From: Culex pipiens pallens
Lineage: Eukaryota; Arthropoda; Insecta; Diptera; Culicidae
NCBI RefSeq assembly: GCF_016801865.2
Contig: NC_068937.1
Span: forward strand, 9,496,157 to 9,560,156
DNA: 64,000 bases
Reading direction: 5' to 3'
Both the position numbers and the translations under genes were made by a program. Below the pieces are notes generated by a model, which saw only the letters and a program-made list of their open reading frames with translations, was not told where the DNA came from and did no database searches. This document shows, in pieces, positions 62,001-64,000 of the stretch (the first letter of the stretch is position 1; every line of letters starts with the position of its first letter).

Positions 62001-63147
62001 GCTTCCACTGTTGCTACCGTTGTTGGCGCTGTTGGCTGAGGACTTCTCCTCGAAAGGAACCAGAAAGTAAAACTGCTTCTCCGTCGCAGTCTGGATGATG
62101 GCGCTGCTGTAGTTCTTCTCCAGCAGCATCCGCTCGTAGTCGTTCAGCACCAGGCTGTGCTCCATCTTGGCGTGAGCGATGAACGACCGGCACGTCCCGA
62201 AGCTGAGCTTACAGCTGAAGCACATCAGAATCGGCTTGAGACCACCCGTGCTGGTGGTCGTGGTCAGATTCTGAGGACTGCTCTGCTGCTCAGGCCCAGC
62301 CGTCGAGTTCGGGTCCAGTGCCGGTGGCGGCGGTGGTGAAGACGTCGTCGATCCACTGTCCCCTCCATTGCTACTACTTCCGGCGGTCGTTCCGCCCTCC
62401 TTGCTGAACGAGACAATTCGAAACGAGTGTGTGCGAGGATTCGAGGAGCTCGAATTGTTGTCGTTCTTAGGAGAGGCCGCCGGGTCGATGATGCACGTGT
62501 TGTCCTGGCAGATGATCCGGCCGCGAAACCGCTCGACGTCCTTCTGGTAGTCGGTGGTGGCAGGGGCAGGGGCGTTGCTGGCGTTGGTGGCAGGCGCCGG
62601 TGTCGAGGCGGCGGCTGCGACGGCTGCTGATAACGCCGCTGCGGCTGCGCTGGCTGCGGCGGACGATGTGGTGGATGACGTTGCTGAAGGGGCGCTGCTG
62701 CTACTGCTGATCTTCAGGGTGCTGTGCGAGGCAGTCGATTTGGTGGAGGAGCGTTTCTGGAAGGCAAATATTTCATTTTTGTCCTCAAAACTCATACAAA
62801 ATCCACAAAACATCAATTTAACGGCCATTTTGAATGCTTACAGATTCAACTGTCAACCGCGTGTGCAAACGCGCGATGGTGAATTCAAAATCGCCGTGGT
62901 GAGTTGCCAACCATTCAAATTGACCGTTAAATTTCCTGATCGAACTCACCTTGTCCGCGAGGAGCTGTATGATCCGCCGGTTGTCCACCTGGGGCTTCGA
63001 CAGCAGCTTGAAGATGGCCCTGCTCAGCGAGTCGTTCGGGACTGGGCCGAGCGTGTCGTTGCACAGCTTCAGTATCCGCGACTCCCTGTGCTTCAGATAG
63101 AACTGGATTTTGGTGGAGAATTTTGCGTTCTTCCGCGAGGATGCCAT
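41003..63147 (-). CDS. zfh2: zfh2, zinc-finger homeobox transcription factor
   Basis: Coding exons on the minus strand are 63147-62950, 62756-59573, 59506-59333, 45337-41394 and 41314-41003. Phases agree throughout and give about 2603 residues. Some nineteen C2H2-like zinc fingers are visible: seven in exon 2 (residues about 245, 560, 615, 730, 900, 943, 1068), one in exon 3, ten in exon 4 and one in exon 5 (YTCKKCNLVFQRYYELIRHQ). Homeodomain 1 is at about 2166-2226 (KRARTRITDDQLRILRSHFD, ending KHWFRNTLFKERQ). Homeodomain 2 is at about 2450-2510 ([20 protein letters not shown]), with the intron splitting it at WFQ/NARQKQRK. Both are typical of the ZFHX/zfh2 family. Drosophila zfh2 has three homeodomains; no third is present before the stop at 41003. 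Poly-Q, poly-A and poly-S linkers are common. Exon 1 (MASSRKNAKFSTKIQFYLKH) is assigned by phase and splice signals. In Drosophila, zfh2 acts in wing and nervous-system patterning. Confidence 0.92.
45635..46543. mobile_element. GGGTCCTAAAAT-type inverted-repeat element carrying a nested insert
   Basis: Ends ATTGGGTCCTAAAATTAAGC and ATTTTAGGACCCAAT match those of 6130-6687. The right arm is interrupted after GATGGATCAACT (46074) and resumes with ATGGTCCCCTTGGAACAAGC (46359). The unbroken relative at 6130 reads straight through this point. Confidence 0.65.
46075..46356. mobile_element. Nested insertion, about 282 bp, candidate TSD CT
   Basis: The sequence is foreign to the surrounding element when compared with the copy at 6130-6687. 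It begins CCCAAGTAGCAAG and ends near TTTCAGTTTG, with CT on both sides. No clear terminal inverted repeat is present, so the class is open. A short frame across it is not a recognisable gene. Confidence 0.45.
49560..50820 (-). promoter_or_regulatory. GC-richer island in the zfh2 intron; candidate internal promoter
   Basis: Composition changes abruptly from AT-rich flanks. It contains GTC/GAC runs, TG and GA microsatellites and no recognisable domain on either strand. A minus-strand frame ends SNGLAPPAGV, but it lacks clear splice signals. It may be an alternative zfh2 promoter, 5' exon or enhancer. This is compositional evidence only. Confidence 0.3.
51058..59165. repeat. 8.1-kb array of 9-bp repeats (ATTTTGGTC / ATTTTGATA)
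   Basis: Nearly the whole segment is a 9-bp unit. From about 51058 to 56590 the unit is mostly ATTTTGGTC or GTTTTGGTC with ATTTTGATC variants. From 56590 to 59080 it is almost purely ATTTTGATA. The last 85 bp are degenerate. Higher-order copies are visible with periods of about 509 bp (51362, 51871), 646 bp (52753, 53399), roughly 290 bp (53660-54300) and 691 bp (55231, 55922). Because 9 is divisible by three, very long frames stay open on both strands (up to about 720 codons); these are artefacts. Confidence 0.95.
56590..59080. repeat. ATTTTGATA sub-array with repeated TGATAA motifs
   Basis: This is about 270 units of the 9-mer. Most contain TGATAA, the WGATAR core bound by GATA zinc-finger factors. 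Local variants (TTGTTAATT, TTTCTTAAT, TTTGATCAT clusters) recur together near 57240, 57900 and 58430, which shows block duplications of about 530-660 bp. Confidence 0.85.
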
Positions 63148-64000
63148 TTTTTTGTTTGATTTTGTTTGTTTGATTATTGGTTTTGTGTGTGTGTTAGGAA
63201 TTTTTGTGTGTGTTTTTTGCGAGTTACGTGTGTTAGTTTACAATTTTGTTTAATTAATATAATATATAATAATTTTGTTTTTGTTTAAAATTTAATTATA
63301 GTTTAAAATTAATTTATAAATAATGCGAGGTTTATGATTTTGTAAAACTTTTTCTAAAGTTTAAATCTTAAAATGTATTTTTTCTCGTAATTTCATTATA
63401 GCTAGGTGTGTTTGTTTCATCGAACGGGATATCTGTGGAAGAAACCATTTCGGGGGAAGAGAAGAATAACAAGGCGAACCATCGAGAGTCCGGCAGTGGG
63501 GACACCGACGGTAACCGTTAGCATGGTCGTTCCAGGGGACTGCAGAGCGAAACACCTCAGGAGCAGGCAGCCAAAGCTTGTTACTTCTTTTATGCGTGGG
63601 TTTATTTGGTTTAACCACCGGAGACCGAAGTCGAAGAGCAGCCATTTTTTCTGAATTTAAATGCTCCGGTGGAACCGATGCAGCGAATTCAAACTGCAGT
63701 TTTGAGAAAATGTTTTTGTTTGCTAATAAAGACTACAGTTAGGATAATTGCTTTGAAAGACTGAATCAATTTAAAGCACCATGCGTCTCCATTTGGAAAT
63801 GTCTGATGATTTGCATTGATCTTCATCAAAAAGCTAGTTCCCAACCTATACAAAATATAGACGGTTTTTGACGATTAAATAAAATTAGATTATTACAAAA
63901 AAATAAATAAACGTAAAGCAAACGAGCATAAAGATTTTTAAACTTTGAATTTTTGTTAGTAATAGGATTAAATGTTCATAAAATTCATGGTGTCGTTAAA
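63148..64000. other. Upstream of zfh2, with an unexplained GC-richer block
   Basis: The immediate 5' flank of zfh2 (63148-63400) is T-rich with GTGTGT runs on the plus strand. The block 63403-63650 is markedly GC-richer. On the plus strand, after a possible acceptor (TTATAG, 63402), it reads VSSNGISVEETISGEEKNNK and ends ESGSGDTDGNR at a stop near 63523, which looks protein-like. No gene was recognised. It could equally be a 5' non-coding exon on the minus strand. I see nothing from 63700 to 64000. Confidence 0.3.

Noticed and set aside
1..64000. tRNA, rRNA or known microRNA genes
   Set aside because: I found no cloverleaf with conserved boxes and no familiar microRNA seed in a hairpin. A covariance-model search would be needed to exclude them firmly.

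Overview
The window looks like nuclear DNA from a mosquito, most likely a culicine such as Culex. That is an inference from three things: insect-type proteins, AT-rich non-coding DNA, and a dense load of short inverted-repeat elements of mosquito type. There are no operons, and every gene is split by GT-AG introns. Three genes are recognisable from their proteins: the 3' part of Asator (tau-tubulin kinase; plus strand, ends 5399), shaven/sv (Pax2/5/8; minus strand, coding 5688-29598) and zfh2 (zinc-finger homeobox 2; minus strand, coding 41003-63147). In Drosophila melanogaster all three sit on the dot (fourth) chromosome, so this appears to be a piece of an old conserved linkage group (Muller element F). 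A fourth gene, an F-box/leucine-rich-repeat protein (minus strand, 36320-39222), lies between sv and zfh2.

Layout. 1-3662 is Asator intron, including an old repeat that carries a clean 166-bp MITE. 3663-5399 holds the last four Asator exons. Asator and sv converge with only 288 bp between their stop codons. sv runs leftwards across 24 kb: a small start exon at 29547-29607, a 16.5-kb intron full of transposon remnants, the paired-box exons at 12601-13046, and five more exons down to 5688. Between sv and the F-box gene lies a 2.9-kb foldback element (30441-33361) with CACTA termini, a 3-bp TAA duplication and arms made of 144-bp tandem repeats. The F-box gene is cut inside its F-box by a 1024-bp element (38066-39089). 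Removing the element and one copy of the 2-bp duplication restores a continuous frame. zfh2 fills the right third. Its 14-kb intron holds an 8.1-kb array of 9-bp repeats (51058-59165), one block of which repeats a GATA-factor motif several hundred times.

How the genes relate. sv and zfh2 encode developmental transcription factors with large non-coding territories. GC-richer blocks inside or beside them (about 17516-18350, 23441-25000, 35460-36240, 49560-50820, 63403-63650) are the best candidates for promoters, 5' UTR exons or enhancers, but none could be proven from sequence alone. Asator is a kinase and the F-box protein is probably an SCF ubiquitin-ligase adaptor. Nothing indicates a shared pathway, so the association is linkage only.

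Limits: splice sites were read by eye from consensus, phase and protein continuity. Residue positions are approximate. Transposon superfamilies are given only where termini and target duplications support them.
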